DNA of 64,000 bases from Gallionellales bacterium 39-52-133 (GCA_002278935.1 NCJL01000009.1:124001-188000), one strand, 5' to 3'; shown: positions 52,007-60,743, counted from the first letter of the stretch. Numbers and translations are program-made. The notes: generated by a model not told the origin, from the letters alone.

Positions 52007-52419
52007 TTGAAGCATTTCAATACTTGCTTACATTTTCAAAAATCCAAATGCAAATCCCCCCTGGCCCCCCTTTGCAAAGTGGGGAACCAACTGCAAACCA
52101 AGGTTTAGTCGTTACCCCACTTTAGTAAAGGGGGGCCAGGGGGGATTTGGCGCAGCATAAATAGCTGAACCAATTTTCAGCGCAAGGCACTTCAGGCAAT
52201 ACCTTTGCTCTTGCCGGCTTTCGCAGAATTCAAACTGGAAGAACAAGTTACATCGAAAATCGCTTAGCTCCAACCACCCCCCAAAAAATAGTTTGCATAA
52301 CGAAAAGATGCGGTGGAAAATGTGCCGCGGCTTAAGATCAAGCTGTTTGCTACGGTGAATCCGGATCAACCAAAAACGCTTTTTCGAGCCAGTTTTCCGT
52401 TAATCAAATGAGAACCATT
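52007..52419. other. 413-bp gap with a REP-like element
   Basis: Holds the 97-bp C/G-rich inverted repeat at 52052-52148. The rest shows no gene, and no convincing promoter was found for the lipoprotein gene, although one must lie here. Confidence 0.5.
52052..52148. repeat. REP-like C/G-rich inverted repeat, copy 2
   Basis: AAATCCCCCCTGGCCCCCC and CTTTGCAAAGTGGGG at the left, GGGGGGCCAGGGGGGATTT at the right. The ends match copy 1 (28095-28188), with a different centre. Confidence 0.9.
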
Positions 52420-53229
52420 ATGAAACGATCCGGCTTAGCTTTTAACTTATCCTTGCTGAAATTACTTCCGTTCGTGTTATTGATCGGGGGTTGCGCGACA
52501 GGGTCGACCAAACATACCACCAGCGCTGTCAAATTTTTGTATCCGGACAAAAACGTTCCGGTTGCAAGCCAGGGCATCCCGGTTCTACATCTTCCCCTGA
52601 GCGTTGGTATCGCCTTTGTGCCGGGTGAAGGCGGCGGACACTATGGCAAAGGATTGCTGAATTCCACTGGCCTTCAGGATTCAGAAAATTTCAGGTTTAC
52701 CGAAAGGGAAAAGAAAAAACTGATGCAGGAGGTGGCCGATCACTTCAAGCAGTATTCCTTCATCAGGGAAATCAAGATTATTTCATCTTCCTATCTCAAA
52801 CCCGGGGGCAGTTTTGCAAACCTTGACCGGGTTCGCTCGGTGTATGGCGTGGATGTGATTGCCCTGATGTCCTTTGACCAGACACAGTTTACGGATGAAG
52901 GATTCGCGAGCCTGGCTTACTGGACGCTGATAGGCGTTCTGGTTGTTCCGGGAGAGAAGAACGATACCCATACCATGGTTGATACGGTCGTTTACGACAT
53001 CCAGAGCCGCAAATTGCTTTTCAGGGCACCCGGACTCAGTAATATCAAGGGCAGCGCCACGCCGGTGAATCTGAAGAAAAACCTTCGCGCCGATAGTGAA
53101 AAAGGTATTGAGCAGGCAGCAAAGGAAATGATTATCAATCTGGATGCGCAACTTGCACTTTTCAGGGAAAAAATAAAAGAAAATCCCGATGAGTTCAAGG
53201 TGGTTGACAAGACCAATATGGCGCCTTGA
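52420..53229 (+). CDS. Rhombotail-like lipoprotein lacking the GlyGly-CTERM tail
   Basis: 269 residues. Signal peptide with lipobox VLLIGGCATG (Cys near residue 26 of the protein). The body is clearly homologous to the next gene's product: TSAVKFLYPDKN, VGIAFVPGEGG, SYLKPGGSFANLDRVRS, MSFDQTQFTDEGF, NDTHTMVDTVVYDIQSRKLLF. It ends DEFKVVDKTNMAP without the glycine-rich stretch, hydrophobic helix and basic end of the partner. It should therefore be anchored only by lipid and not be a rhombosortase substrate. Start by homology with the partner; an ATG four codons earlier exists. Confidence 0.85.
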   Translation: MKRSGLAFNLSLLKLLPFVLLIGGCATGSTKHTTSAVKFLYPDKNVPVASQGIPVLHLPLSVGIAFVPGEGGGHYGKGLLNSTGLQDSENFRFTEREKKKLMQEVADHFKQYSFIREIKIISSSYLKPGGSFANLDRVRSVYGVDVIALMSFDQTQFTDEGFASLAYWTLIGVLVVPGEKNDTHTMVDTVVYDIQSRKLLFRAPGLSNIKGSATPVNLKKNLRADSEKGIEQAAKEMIINLDAQLALFREKIKENPDEFKVVDKTNMAP

Positions 53230-53268
53230 TAAACAGTACTACGTGTTAATTGAACCATGGGGAAGGCA

Positions 53269-54177
53269 ATGAAACGTTCGGGCATCAGTATCTTAACTGC
53301 ATTTGTAATATCGTTGTTTTACGCAGCCTTGTTAAGCGCTTGCGCCAGTGGCACCACCAAGCATGCCACCAGCGTGGTCGATTATTTGTTCCCAAAGACC
53401 AAGGATCCTATTGTTACACCCGGCATTCCGGTTCTATCCCTCCCCTTGCGCGTGGGCATTGCATTTGTGCCGCCCCCTGCCGGCAGGGATCTGCGCTCAG
53501 GCAGGCTCAGTAGCGGCTTCACGCCATTTCAGGGGGGCGGTGATCTTGCCCTGACGGAAAAGAGGAAGACCGACCTCATGCTGGAGGTCGCAAAGAATTT
53601 TAAAAAATATCCCTTTGTCAAAAATATCGAAATTATCCCTTCGGCTTACCTGACCCCGGGTGGCAGCTTTGCCAATCTTGATCAAATGCGAACCATGCTC
53701 GAGCTGGATGTGATTGTGTTGCTGTCCTACGATCAGGTGCAGTTTACCGACCAGACGCTCAGCTTTACCTATTGGACCATGGCCGGCCCCCTGGTTGTAC
53801 CCGCACAAAATAATGACACCCATACCATGCTGGATGCGGTTGTCTATGACATTGCAAGCCGCAAGATGCTGTTCCGCGCACCCGGCACCAGTCTTATCAA
53901 TGGCTCGTCCATGCTGGTCGATCAAAGCCAGGAGTTGCGCGCGGATGGCGACAGGGGTTTCAGCGAAGCAGCGGTGTCGATGATCTCCAATCTCGATGGG
54001 CAACTCGCCCTTTTTAAGGAAAAACTGAAAGAACGTCCTGAAGAGTTTCAGGTAGTGCGCACTCCCGCTTATATAGCACGCAGTGGCGGCGGCGGTGGTG
54101 GAAGCCTGGACAGTGTCATGCTGCTGCTGTTTATCGGGCTGGGTGCCGGCTTTTTATGGTTAAAGGGCCGCCGTTGA
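53269..54177 (+). CDS. Rhombotail-type lipoprotein with GlyGly-CTERM tail
   Basis: 302 residues. Signal peptide with lipobox LLSACASG. The body is shared with the upstream paralogue (TTKHATSVVDYLFPKTKD, YLTPGGSFANLDQM, NDTHTMLDAVVYDIASRKML). The C-terminus is a tripartite sorting signal: Gly-rich motif SGGGGGGSLDSV, hydrophobic helix MLLLFIGLGAGFLWL, basic end KGRR. That is the GlyGly-CTERM processed by rhombosortase, and the rhombosortase gene overlaps its 3' end. AAGG lies just before the chosen ATG. Function of the mature protein unknown. Confidence 0.9.
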   Translation: MKRSGISILTAFVISLFYAALLSACASGTTKHATSVVDYLFPKTKDPIVTPGIPVLSLPLRVGIAFVPPPAGRDLRSGRLSSGFTPFQGGGDLALTEKRKTDLMLEVAKNFKKYPFVKNIEIIPSAYLTPGGSFANLDQMRTMLELDVIVLLSYDQVQFTDQTLSFTYWTMAGPLVVPAQNNDTHTMLDAVVYDIASRKMLFRAPGTSLINGSSMLVDQSQELRADGDRGFSEAAVSMISNLDGQLALFKEKLKERPEEFQVVRTPAYIARSGGGGGGSLDSVMLLLFIGLGAGFLWLKGRR

Positions 54178-54764
54178 CTGCACCAAGGCTGCCAGGCTGG
54201 ACGTTGATCATTGCCGCTATTACATTAATCGTTTTCTTTTTTCCGGCACTTGGCAATCTGTTAATTTATGACCGCGCTGCCATTATTCACGGCGAGATTT
54301 GGCGCTTGCTGTCCGGCAACCTTGTGCATTTTTCGCTTGCCCATCTGCTTTACAATTTAGTCGCATGGTTAATTGCCGGGACTATCATAGAGCTGTACGG
54401 CTATCGTTTTTTTCCGGTATTAATTCTGTCTTCTTCAATACTCATCGGTATCACGCTCTATATTCTCGAGCCTGAACTGTATTTTTATGCGGGTCTTTCC
54501 GGTGTGGTGTCCGCTGCCGTTGCTTATTTGTGCCTGCAGGGTATGGGGGAGAAAGGCGTGTTGCGCTGGCTGTGCGCCGCCGCATTGACAGGCTTGATCG
54601 CAAAAACCGTCATTGAAATCAGGGCAGGATCATCCTTTATGTTGCTGCTGCACGAGGAAGACTTTGTGCCGGTACCGCTCAGCCACCTGGCGGGTATCGT
54701 TACCGCAATACTTCTTTTTAGCTTGTTACGGGTAACACCCCGCTTGCGGCAACCCGCCAGATAA
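54156..54764 (+). CDS. rrtA: Rhombosortase (rhomboid-family intramembrane serine protease)
   Basis: 202 residues, six predicted transmembrane helices. Catalytic Ser115 in YAGLSGVVSAAVAY and His177 in PLSHLAGIVTA; IWRLLSGNLVHFSLAHLLYN carries the conserved His/Asn region. The short length and this motif spacing are those of rhombosortases, which cleave GlyGly-CTERM tails. It starts inside the lipoprotein gene: ATG at 54156 (22-bp overlap) or TTG at 54174 (overlapping TGA). Coupling to the substrate gene is strong evidence for a dedicated pair. Confidence 0.92.
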   Translation: MVKGPPLTAPRLPGWTLIIAAITLIVFFFPALGNLLIYDRAAIIHGEIWRLLSGNLVHFSLAHLLYNLVAWLIAGTIIELYGYRFFPVLILSSSILIGITLYILEPELYFYAGLSGVVSAAVAYLCLQGMGEKGVLRWLCAAALTGLIAKTVIEIRAGSSFMLLLHEEDFVPVPLSHLAGIVTAILLFSLLRVTPRLRQPAR

Positions 54765-54801
54765 AAAACTGAACATCGCATACCCAGGGTGAAATTATGC
54801 C

Positions 54802-55512
54802 TTACCTCGCCACCCCGCCAACCGCCGCGCCAAGCACAACGACACCACCCACGCCCAGATAAACCGGAGCCAGCATAATATCGACTGCAACACCCGTGGC
54901 AATGACCGGCACTTGCAGGACTTTCTGCAATATGGGAGGCGATGCTTCGCGCGGATTGTAGAGAGCAAATTTTCGCTGAACCTGCAATTTCGAAAGCTGC
55001 TCATTCGGGATTTTGATTGCAGGATAAACAACGCCTTCAATTCTTATGGTTGTCCTGAAATATCCCTTTTTCTTCGGGTGCTGATCTGGCTCAAATCCTC
55101 CCATTTTAAGCTCTGCCATTTCCTCTGCCGAGATTCCCTTATTGCCATCGTAATTAAGTTCTATCTGCCCCCAAATCTGTTTATCCTTCAGATACAGGCT
55201 CTGTGCCGAGGCAATAGTCATGCGTTTACCGTCCAGCTTTAATCTGGATATTTGCTCCAGTTCTTCCCCGCCCAGGTAAAGCATATAGGTGTTTTCCTTG
55301 CCGATGAAAGCAATGGTATCGCTGAGATCCATTTGTTTGAGCAGCGCAGCATCCGGCTTGCCTATCGCCAGTATTTCATCTGTCAACACGGGTTTATAGT
55401 AAAAATCTCCCCCGTTTGGAGCGAGTTGGGTTGCAATAGAAGTAGCGCAGCCCTGTAAAACAGCGGTCGACGCAAGCAGTAACAGAGAACAAACTAGCCA
55501 TTTCATATTCAT
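54802..55512 (-). CDS. Lipoprotein, unknown function
   Basis: 236 residues from the ATG at 55512 (GGGT 7 bases upstream; the frame extends 36 codons further with atypical sequence). Signal peptide with lipobox TAVLQGCATS. The body has mixed alpha/beta segments (DTIAFIGKENTYMLYLGGEE, KQIWGQIELNYDGNKGISAE), and a C-terminal hydrophobic stretch (LAPVYLGVGGVVVLGAAVGG) may form a membrane helix. No family recognised. Convergent with the rhombosortase gene. Confidence 0.8.
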   Translation of the reverse strand: MNMKWLVCSLLLLASTAVLQGCATSIATQLAPNGGDFYYKPVLTDEILAIGKPDAALLKQMDLSDTIAFIGKENTYMLYLGGEELEQISRLKLDGKRMTIASAQSLYLKDKQIWGQIELNYDGNKGISAEEMAELKMGGFEPDQHPKKKGYFRTTIRIEGVVYPAIKIPNEQLSKLQVQRKFALYNPREASPPILQKVLQVPVIATGVAVDIMLAPVYLGVGGVVVLGAAVGGVAR

Positions 55513-55956
55513 TGATTTACCCTTTTGCAAAATATCCGGCAACTTCAGGTCAAACACGCATTCAAGCAATTGAAAAATTATAGCCCGAGGCAGGACGCTG
55601 AAGGCCTTTTTTATCAGCACCAGTCTGACGCGTTTGTCTGATATGCCTCCAGCTGATTTCAGAATGAAAATTTAAGCCCTTATGATCAGTGCATGTTAAA
55701 GACATTTAAGAAACTCCCATGATTCAAGATATTTTTTTAATCCTTCCAGCTCTCCCCTTGTTACAGGAAGGATCGCAGCAAAGCTGGATATTAATGAGTT
55801 GGATCAATGTCTCAGATGTAAAAGGGCGATGGTGTTGAGCCGCCAGCGAGTAAAGACGCCTTATAGAATTTGTCTTCACCCACGGAAAAATTTCAAGAAT
55901 GAAAAATAGAAGCCGATAATGCAACTACAGAATCGAGAAAAGGAAAAGGTCGTCTC
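55513..55956. other. 444-bp gap without a clear gene
   Basis: Carries the upstream region of the lipoprotein gene and the leader of a possible small lipoprotein. An open minus-strand frame at 55724-55924 has no ribosome site and poor sequence, so it was not called. No repeat or hairpin was noted. Confidence 0.4.
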
Positions 55957-56082
55957 ATGAAATTTACCTGCAACACACTGGCAGCAATCATTTTACTTTT
56001 CAACATAGCCTGCACTTCGATTAATACAGACAGTGTAGACACCGAAAATATAATTATTCCGGTTTACCACAAGAATTTTTAA
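55957..56082 (+). CDS. Possible very small lipoprotein
   Basis: 41 residues: MKFTCNTLAAIILLF then NIACTS, a short signal peptide with a lipobox-like sequence, then SINTDSVDTENIIIPVYHKNF. AAAAGGAAAAGG lies 10-16 bases upstream. Could be a real entericidin-like small lipoprotein or a truncated longer one; length and composition alone do not decide. Confidence 0.35.
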   Translation: MKFTCNTLAAIILLFNIACTSINTDSVDTENIIIPVYHKNF

Positions 56083-56114
56083 CTGTGATACCCGGAGTAG
56101 CCATCCGGTTGGTT

Positions 56115-57035
56115 TTAGCCGCTTTTTCTGGAATTCAGACTGATCGTCACCACCCCTGCCAGCACCAGAATTGTGCCTGCGATTTGCAGCAGGGAAATCG
56201 TCTCATCCAGAAATACATAAGCCAGTGCAATGGTCGCTACCGGGCCTGCCGAGCCTATCAGCGAGGTGCTGGAGGAACCGATACGGCGAATAGCATAAGA
56301 CAACAGAAACACCGGCAACACGGTGGAAAAAATCGCCATTGCTATCGACAGCCAATATACGCGCATCGGCAGCTCTAATGCCGACAAGGGATGCGTGACA
56401 GCAAACTGCAGCAGACACGCGACGCTGGCGACAATCGAGGCATAGGCGGTAAAGCGGGTTGCGCCCATGCGACTGATCGCATGACCCGCTCCCACCAGAT
56501 AGGAGGCATAGGACAACGCGCTGGCAAATACCAGCCCGGCTCCCAGCAATACCTGTGCCTGGCTCAGGTCTGCATTGGCATGACTGAGGTCCATGTCATG
56601 AATAAATACCAGTACGATACCGGCATAGCTCAATGCCATCGCCGCAATGACTTTGCGGCCGATGGCACGCTTGTAAATAAAGGCGGACAGAATCACCGTC
56701 ATGGTGGGATACAAAAACAGAATCAGGCGCTCAAGGCCGGCGGTGATATAGAGCAGGCCGAGAAAATCCAGAAAACTGGACAGATAATATCCCAGCAACC
56801 CCAGCAATATCACCTCAACCCAATCCTGACGCTTGAGCGAGATGGCATGACGGCCATTGAGCCAGATTGCGACCGCCACAAAAAATGGCAATGCAAACGC
56901 CATGCGCAAGGCCAGCAGCGTGATGGCATCGACCTGATCCAGATAGGCCAGTTTGACCAGTATCGCTTTGGCGGAGAAGCCGACAGCGGCAAGCAATGCA
57001 AAAAGTATGCCTGAAAGTGTGTCACGATTATTCAA
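56115..57035 (-). CDS. EamA/DMT-family transporter
   Basis: 306 residues from a TTG at 57035 (GGAA 5 bases upstream); the frame reaches an ATG at 57128. Ten predicted transmembrane helices in two EamA repeats: LSGILFALLAAVGFSAKAIL and ALAYVFLDETISLLQIAGTI, the latter the classic C-terminal EamA segment. Exporter of small metabolites; substrate unknown. Convergent with the DUF883 gene cluster only at a distance. Confidence 0.85.
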   Translation of the reverse strand: MNNRDTLSGILFALLAAVGFSAKAILVKLAYLDQVDAITLLALRMAFALPFFVAVAIWLNGRHAISLKRQDWVEVILLGLLGYYLSSFLDFLGLLYITAGLERLILFLYPTMTVILSAFIYKRAIGRKVIAAMALSYAGIVLVFIHDMDLSHANADLSQAQVLLGAGLVFASALSYASYLVGAGHAISRMGATRFTAYASIVASVACLLQFAVTHPLSALELPMRVYWLSIAMAIFSTVLPVFLLSYAIRRIGSSSTSLIGSAGPVATIALAYVFLDETISLLQIAGTILVLAGVVTISLNSRKSG

Positions 57036-57267
57036 GGAATTTCCGATATTTATATTTTTATGGCATTGAATTATACGGTTTATGCCCAATATAAAATGTA
57101 GAAGCGCCGTTGGGGGCAGGTCAATCATACTGACCGGCTAATAAATATCCCTAATATCGCCTCGGAGACAGACAATTCGATTTTTTTGGAGTAGGATTTA
57201 TTTCAGTCTTGCAGCATAGCTTTTCAGAGGGCAATTACGATTTTTACCAAATTTAAGGAGATTGATC

Positions 57268-57582
57268 ATGCGCAAATCAAAAGAAATGGTTTCCTCACAA
57301 AAACTGATGGATGATTTAAGTGCTGTTGTTGCCGATGCAGAGGAGTTGTTAAAAGCCACTGCCAGCCAGACCGGAGAGCGAATTTCAGCCGTGCGCGCGA
57401 AGGCGGAAGAATCGGTCAAGGTTGCCAAAAGCAGAATTGCCGAGACCCAGGATGAACTGATGGATCAGGCCAAGGTTGTAGCCAAGGAAGCTGATGCCTA
57501 TATGCATGAAAATCCCTGGAAAGCAGCCGGCATTGCCGCCGCTGTGGGGGTGCTGGTTGGTGCAATTATTTCTCGTCGTTGA
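57268..57582 (+). CDS. DUF883 (YqjD/ElaB-like) membrane-anchored protein
   Basis: 104 residues from the ATG at 57268 (AAGGAG 7 bases upstream). A long amphipathic helix (SSQKLMDDLSAVVADAEELL, ATASQTGERISAVRAKAEES) ends in the family hallmark ENPWKAAGIAAAVGVLVGAI, a C-terminal transmembrane helix with a basic ISRR end. Family members tether to the inner membrane and bind ribosomes in stationary phase (known for YqjD). First of three genes arranged like yqjD-yqjE-yqjK. Confidence 0.9.
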   Translation: MRKSKEMVSSQKLMDDLSAVVADAEELLKATASQTGERISAVRAKAEESVKVAKSRIAETQDELMDQAKVVAKEADAYMHENPWKAAGIAAAVGVLVGAIISRR

Positions 57583-57591
57583 TAGGGTCTT

Positions 57592-57999
57592 ATGTCTACT
57601 GAATATCAGGATGAGGACACAGCCCGCAAAGGTGGACTGCTTGAGTCCGTAAAAACCCTGACCTCCACGCTGCTCACGATGGGGCAAACGCGGCTTGAAT
57701 TGCTGTCGAATGATATCGAAGAGGAACGCGCGTGGCTAAGCTCCATGATGGTGTGGACGCTGGTCGCATTATTTTGTGCGGCACTGGCGGTTGTGCTTGC
57801 CACACTGATGATCGTGGTCATTTTCTGGGACAGTTACCGTTTGCAGGCATTAGGTGCAATGGTGGCCGTGTTTACGTTGGCGTCCTTCTTTGCATGGCGA
57901 GTGTTATGCAATATGTCCAGCAGCAAGCCGCGTTTGTTTTCAGCCAGCCTCGCGGAGTTTTCCAAAGACCGCGAACAGTTGTCACACCACCGTGAATAG
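57592..57999 (+). CDS. YqjE-like phage-holin-superfamily protein
   Basis: 135 residues: LLESVKTLTSTLLTMGQTRL, then ERAWLSSMMVWTLVALFCAA with two transmembrane helices (about 50-75, 85-105), and a polar tail. Matches the YqjE/holin-3_6 group. It starts 9 bases after the DUF883 gene. Function unknown beyond membrane association with YqjD. Confidence 0.88.
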   Translation: MSTEYQDEDTARKGGLLESVKTLTSTLLTMGQTRLELLSNDIEEERAWLSSMMVWTLVALFCAALAVVLATLMIVVIFWDSYRLQALGAMVAVFTLASFFAWRVLCNMSSSKPRLFSASLAEFSKDREQLSHHRE

Positions 58000-58009
58000 C
58001 CGAACTGCC

Positions 58010-58306
58010 ATGAATGACAGGATCTACCGCATAGTGCAACGACGTGCCGAGTTAGTCGATAAAATTGCAGCTCAGCGTGACGACATTGCAATTGCCTTTA
58101 AACCCATACGTTCGACCTTTACACTGGCGGATAAAGGGCTGAGCGGGCTTCGGTATCTCGCCAGGCATCCGGTTTTACTGGCAAGCTCGGTGGCGATTGC
58201 CGTTGCGGTACTGCCCAAACGCTGGATGTTCGTGCTGCAAGGCGGGTGGGCGGCTTGGCGCATGGCACTTGCCGCAAAGCGCAATCTGGAAAATATGGAA
58301 GACTGA
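58010..58306 (+). CDS. YqjK-like protein
   Basis: 98 residues: RIYRIVQRRAELVDKIAAQR, FTLADKGLSGLRYLARHPVL, LLASSVAIAVAVLPKRWMFV, then WAAWRMALAAKRNL. The size, basic N-terminus and single hydrophobic stretch fit the YqjK family that completes yqjDEK-type operons. It starts 10 bases after the yqjE-like gene. Function unknown. Confidence 0.82.
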   Translation: MNDRIYRIVQRRAELVDKIAAQRDDIAIAFKPIRSTFTLADKGLSGLRYLARHPVLLASSVAIAVAVLPKRWMFVLQGGWAAWRMALAAKRNLENMED

Positions 58307-58339
58307 TTTTTCCGAAAGTGCAGTTTTAAACGCTGCTGA

Positions 58340-58750
58340 TTACTTTCCTGCAATTGTCACAAAAGACAGCTTGCTCACGCCGCTCCGCTGCGCAATTGCC
58401 ATTAACTCTGCCACACGTCCGTAAGGCACTTTCGTGTCGGCTTCTATCTGCAGCTGAAATTGAGGATCGACACCGCGCTGCTTCAGCACATCCGTGAGTT
58501 GCGCATCCGTCAGCGCCTGATTTTCCAGTTCCACCCGGCCCTGCGCATCGATACTCATGCGCACGGCAATTTTCTTTGTATCCTGCGAGACTGCTGTCGT
58601 TTTGGGCAGCGTCACTTTCAGCGACTGCGGAGCCAGCAAAGGCGCGGTGACAATAAACACCACCAGCAAGACCAGCATCACGTCCACCAGGGGCGTGACG
58701 TTGATCTCGCTCATCATGTTGTCCTGCTGTGAAGAATTTCCGAATGACAT
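58340..58750 (-). CDS. exbD: Biopolymer transport protein ExbD
   Basis: 136 residues: one N-terminal transmembrane helix with the essential Asp (NVTPLVDVMLVLLVVFIV, about residues 17-34) and a periplasmic domain (KTTAVSQDTKKIAVRMSIDA; QLQIEADTKVPYGRVAELMA). It forms the proton channel with ExbB that energises TonB. Ribosome site AAAGG at 7 bases. Last gene of the sialidase-redoxin-tonB-exbB-exbD cluster; a hairpin lies between it and exbB. Confidence 0.95.
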   Translation of the reverse strand: MSFGNSSQQDNMMSEINVTPLVDVMLVLLVVFIVTAPLLAPQSLKVTLPKTTAVSQDTKKIAVRMSIDAQGRVELENQALTDAQLTDVLKQRGVDPQFQLQIEADTKVPYGRVAELMAIAQRSGVSKLSFVTIAGK

Positions 58751-58768
58751 AAAATACCTTTACTCAAA

Positions 58769-58798
58769 TGTAGGAGCCCGGTAAATCGGGCTCCTACA
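58769..58798. repeat. GTAGGAGC hairpin between exbB and exbD
   Basis: TGTAGGAGCCCG-GTAAAT-CGGGCTCCTACA, a 12-bp perfect stem with a 6-base loop and no T-run after it on the minus strand. It is a minimal relative of the 29317-29380 element. In this position it could lower exbD expression relative to exbB or protect upstream mRNA. Confidence 0.9.
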
Positions 58799-58825
58799 AT
58801 TATGTTGCGACAGTGCAGCGTCAAT

Positions 58826-59482
58826 TTATAACTTGAAATTATGCTTCTGCGCCAGACGCATAAAGTCATGCGCAAAATTTTCAAGCTCGGTGATATTCAC
58901 TTTAAGTCGGCGCAGGAAAAAATTGTAGGCCATCACCGCCGGCAACGCTGCCGCTATACCGATCGCCGTGGCAATCAACGCTTCACCGATAGGCCCGGCC
59001 ACGATATCCAGACTGGCTGAGCCACTTTTTCCTATGTCCTGCAGCGCGTGCATAATGCCCCACACCGTACCAAACAAACCCACAAAGGGCGCAGTCGATC
59101 CGATGGTAGCCAGCTCCGCCAGACCGCGTTCATGGTAACGCTGGATATTTTGCACCTGCTGGCGCAGCATGCGTTCCAGCACATCTTGCGGTGTGCCCAT
59201 ATGTTTCATATCGTTTTGTTCAGCGCTTAAGCTTTTAAGCTCGGCAAAGCCTGCCTGTGCCAGCTTCGCCATATCACCCTCGCCGCTTTGTGCTACTTGT
59301 GCGGCGCTGTTCCAGTCGCGTGCAGACCAGAATGCTGCGTTGAATGCGCGCATGGGTTTGGCTTCCTGCATTTGCTTCCATAGTTTAAACAGGATAATCG
59401 ACCAGGTTGCAACGGAAAACAGTATGAGCAGCAGCAATGTCGCCGCCACGATGGGTGAACCTACGGAAAACAGATTATTCAC
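58826..59482 (-). CDS. exbB: ExbB (MotA/TolQ/ExbB proton channel)
   Basis: 218 residues from the GTG at 59482, which overlaps the tonB stop (GTGA) and has AAGGA 9 bases upstream. Three transmembrane helices (about 5-30, 125-150, 165-190). The TM2/TM3 region TIGSTAPFVGLFGTVWGIMH and ALIATAIGIAAALPAVMAYN is diagnostic. With ExbD and TonB it powers outer-membrane transport. Coupled to tonB. Confidence 0.95.
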   Translation of the reverse strand: MNNLFSVGSPIVAATLLLLILFSVATWSIILFKLWKQMQEAKPMRAFNAAFWSARDWNSAAQVAQSGEGDMAKLAQAGFAELKSLSAEQNDMKHMGTPQDVLERMLRQQVQNIQRYHERGLAELATIGSTAPFVGLFGTVWGIMHALQDIGKSGSASLDIVAGPIGEALIATAIGIAAALPAVMAYNFFLRRLKVNITELENFAHDFMRLAQKHNFKL

Positions 59483-60105
59483 GCGGTATTGTCCTTCAGG
59501 GAAAATTGAATCGGAATCATAAACCATTTATCAACTGCGTGCCCTGCGCGGCTGGCCGGCATAAAGCGCCAGTTTTTGACCGTCTGCAACGCGGCATTAT
59601 CCAGCATTGCATAACCGCTGCTCTTTTGAATATTGATTTGCCCGCACACACCGTCCGCGAGCACTTCAACATGCAGCACCACCCTGCCCTGCAGGCCCTG
59701 GCGCCGCGCGACCATCGGATAGGCCGGCGGCGGATTGTTCAGATAGGACGCTTTATAGTCCGGCTCGGTCACCGCGACTACAGGCGCTGCAGTGGCCGCT
59801 GCCGGCGTTGCTACCGCTGCAACGGGCTCTGCCACTGCTGCGGGCTGCGCGATTTGCGCAGGCACGGGTGTGGGGGCAGGTGAAATTTTTTGCTGCCGGA
59901 TAACGGAGGCTTGCGGCACCCGCGCTGCCAGTGCAAAGCTCACGGACAATTCATTATTTGTCGAAAATTTAGTGTCAGCCTGTGTCGACCAGAGTGAAAA
60001 TATCGCGAGGTGTGCGAATATCACCAGTGCCAGCACCATTGCGCGTGGTGCAAAATCCGGTTTTACATGCGCTGAGAATATTCCGTTCTGCCTCAAGGCA
60101 TTCAT
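59479..60105 (-). CDS. tonB: TonB
   Basis: 208 residues from the ATG at 60105 (overlaps the redoxin stop as ATGA). N-terminal membrane anchor (APRAMVLALVIFAHLAIFSL), a Pro/Ala-rich periplasmic spacer, and the C-terminal TonB fold: PPPAYPMVARRQGLQGRVVL, VLADGVCGQINIQKSSGYAM, ALQTVKNWRFMPAS. The spacer is short. It transmits proton-motive force to TonB-dependent outer-membrane receptors, none of which are in the window. Confidence 0.95.
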   Translation of the reverse strand: MNALRQNGIFSAHVKPDFAPRAMVLALVIFAHLAIFSLWSTQADTKFSTNNELSVSFALAARVPQASVIRQQKISPAPTPVPAQIAQPAAVAEPVAAVATPAAATAAPVVAVTEPDYKASYLNNPPPAYPMVARRQGLQGRVVLHVEVLADGVCGQINIQKSSGYAMLDNAALQTVKNWRFMPASRAGHAVDKWFMIPIQFSLKDNTA

Positions 60106-60743
60106 GGCTTTGCCCGCACCCATTCTTCTGTTTTTGCCTCATCCAGCACGCCGCTGATACCTGTAGCCCGTCCCTTTGCGTCGATGAAATAAGTACGCGG
60201 CAATTCACCATACCATTGAGGATCAATTTCAAAGCGCAGACGCTCGGTATAGCTGTCGGCAAATACCCAGGACTCTATTTCCCCCACTCGCTTTTGATGA
60301 GTTTGCCCCAGATGGTATTTGTTCAGCGTGGCGACAATCGCCGCTTCCTGCTCGGGCGCATCGGTGGAAATCAGTACCAGCTTGAATGCCGGGTATTTGT
60401 TTGCGAGCCGTTCGAAAATCTCCAGATCAGCGCCGCAATGGGTACAGCTGATAGACCATAGCGCAACGATGAAGGGCTGGCCTGCGTGGGCGGCGATTAT
60501 TTTCTGGTAACTGCCCCGTTGCAGAGGCCGGGTTTGCTGCGCCGCACCGGATGTTGAAATATTCAATAAAATCAATGGCATACAAAATGCGGCATATAAA
60601 AATGATCGTGCCGAATTTGTCAAAACCCGAGTGAATTTATAAGCTTCGGCATGCCAGGGGCGAACGCCGTCGATGGGTACAGGCCGAACGGTGTGAAATC
60701 TTGATTCGCGCCAAGTCAAAAATTTCGCTATGGAAAATTTCAT
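60102..60743 (-). CDS. TlpA/redoxin-like thioredoxin-fold protein
   Basis: 213 residues. An N-terminal cytoplasmic stretch precedes a signal anchor (FLYAAFCMPLILLNISTSG, about 48-66), so the domain faces the periplasm. The thioredoxin fold has the redox motif WSISCTHCG (Cys100, Cys103), FKLVLISTDAPEQEAAIVAT and LPRTYFIDAKGRATGISGV with the cis-Pro region. Likely a thiol-disulfide oxidoreductase. Overlaps the upstream Asp-box gene (ATGA) and tonB downstream (ATGA). Confidence 0.9.
   Translation of the reverse strand: MKFSIAKFLTWRESRFHTVRPVPIDGVRPWHAEAYKFTRVLTNSARSFLYAAFCMPLILLNISTSGAAQQTRPLQRGSYQKIIAAHAGQPFIVALWSISCTHCGADLEIFERLANKYPAFKLVLISTDAPEQEAAIVATLNKYHLGQTHQKRVGEIESWVFADSYTERLRFEIDPQWYGELPRTYFIDAKGRATGISGVLDEAKTEEWVRAKP

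Noticed and set aside
60570..60582. Eighth IHF-like copy (AATCAATGGCATA)
   Set aside because: One mismatch in TTR and it lies inside the redoxin coding region, so coding constraint explains it.
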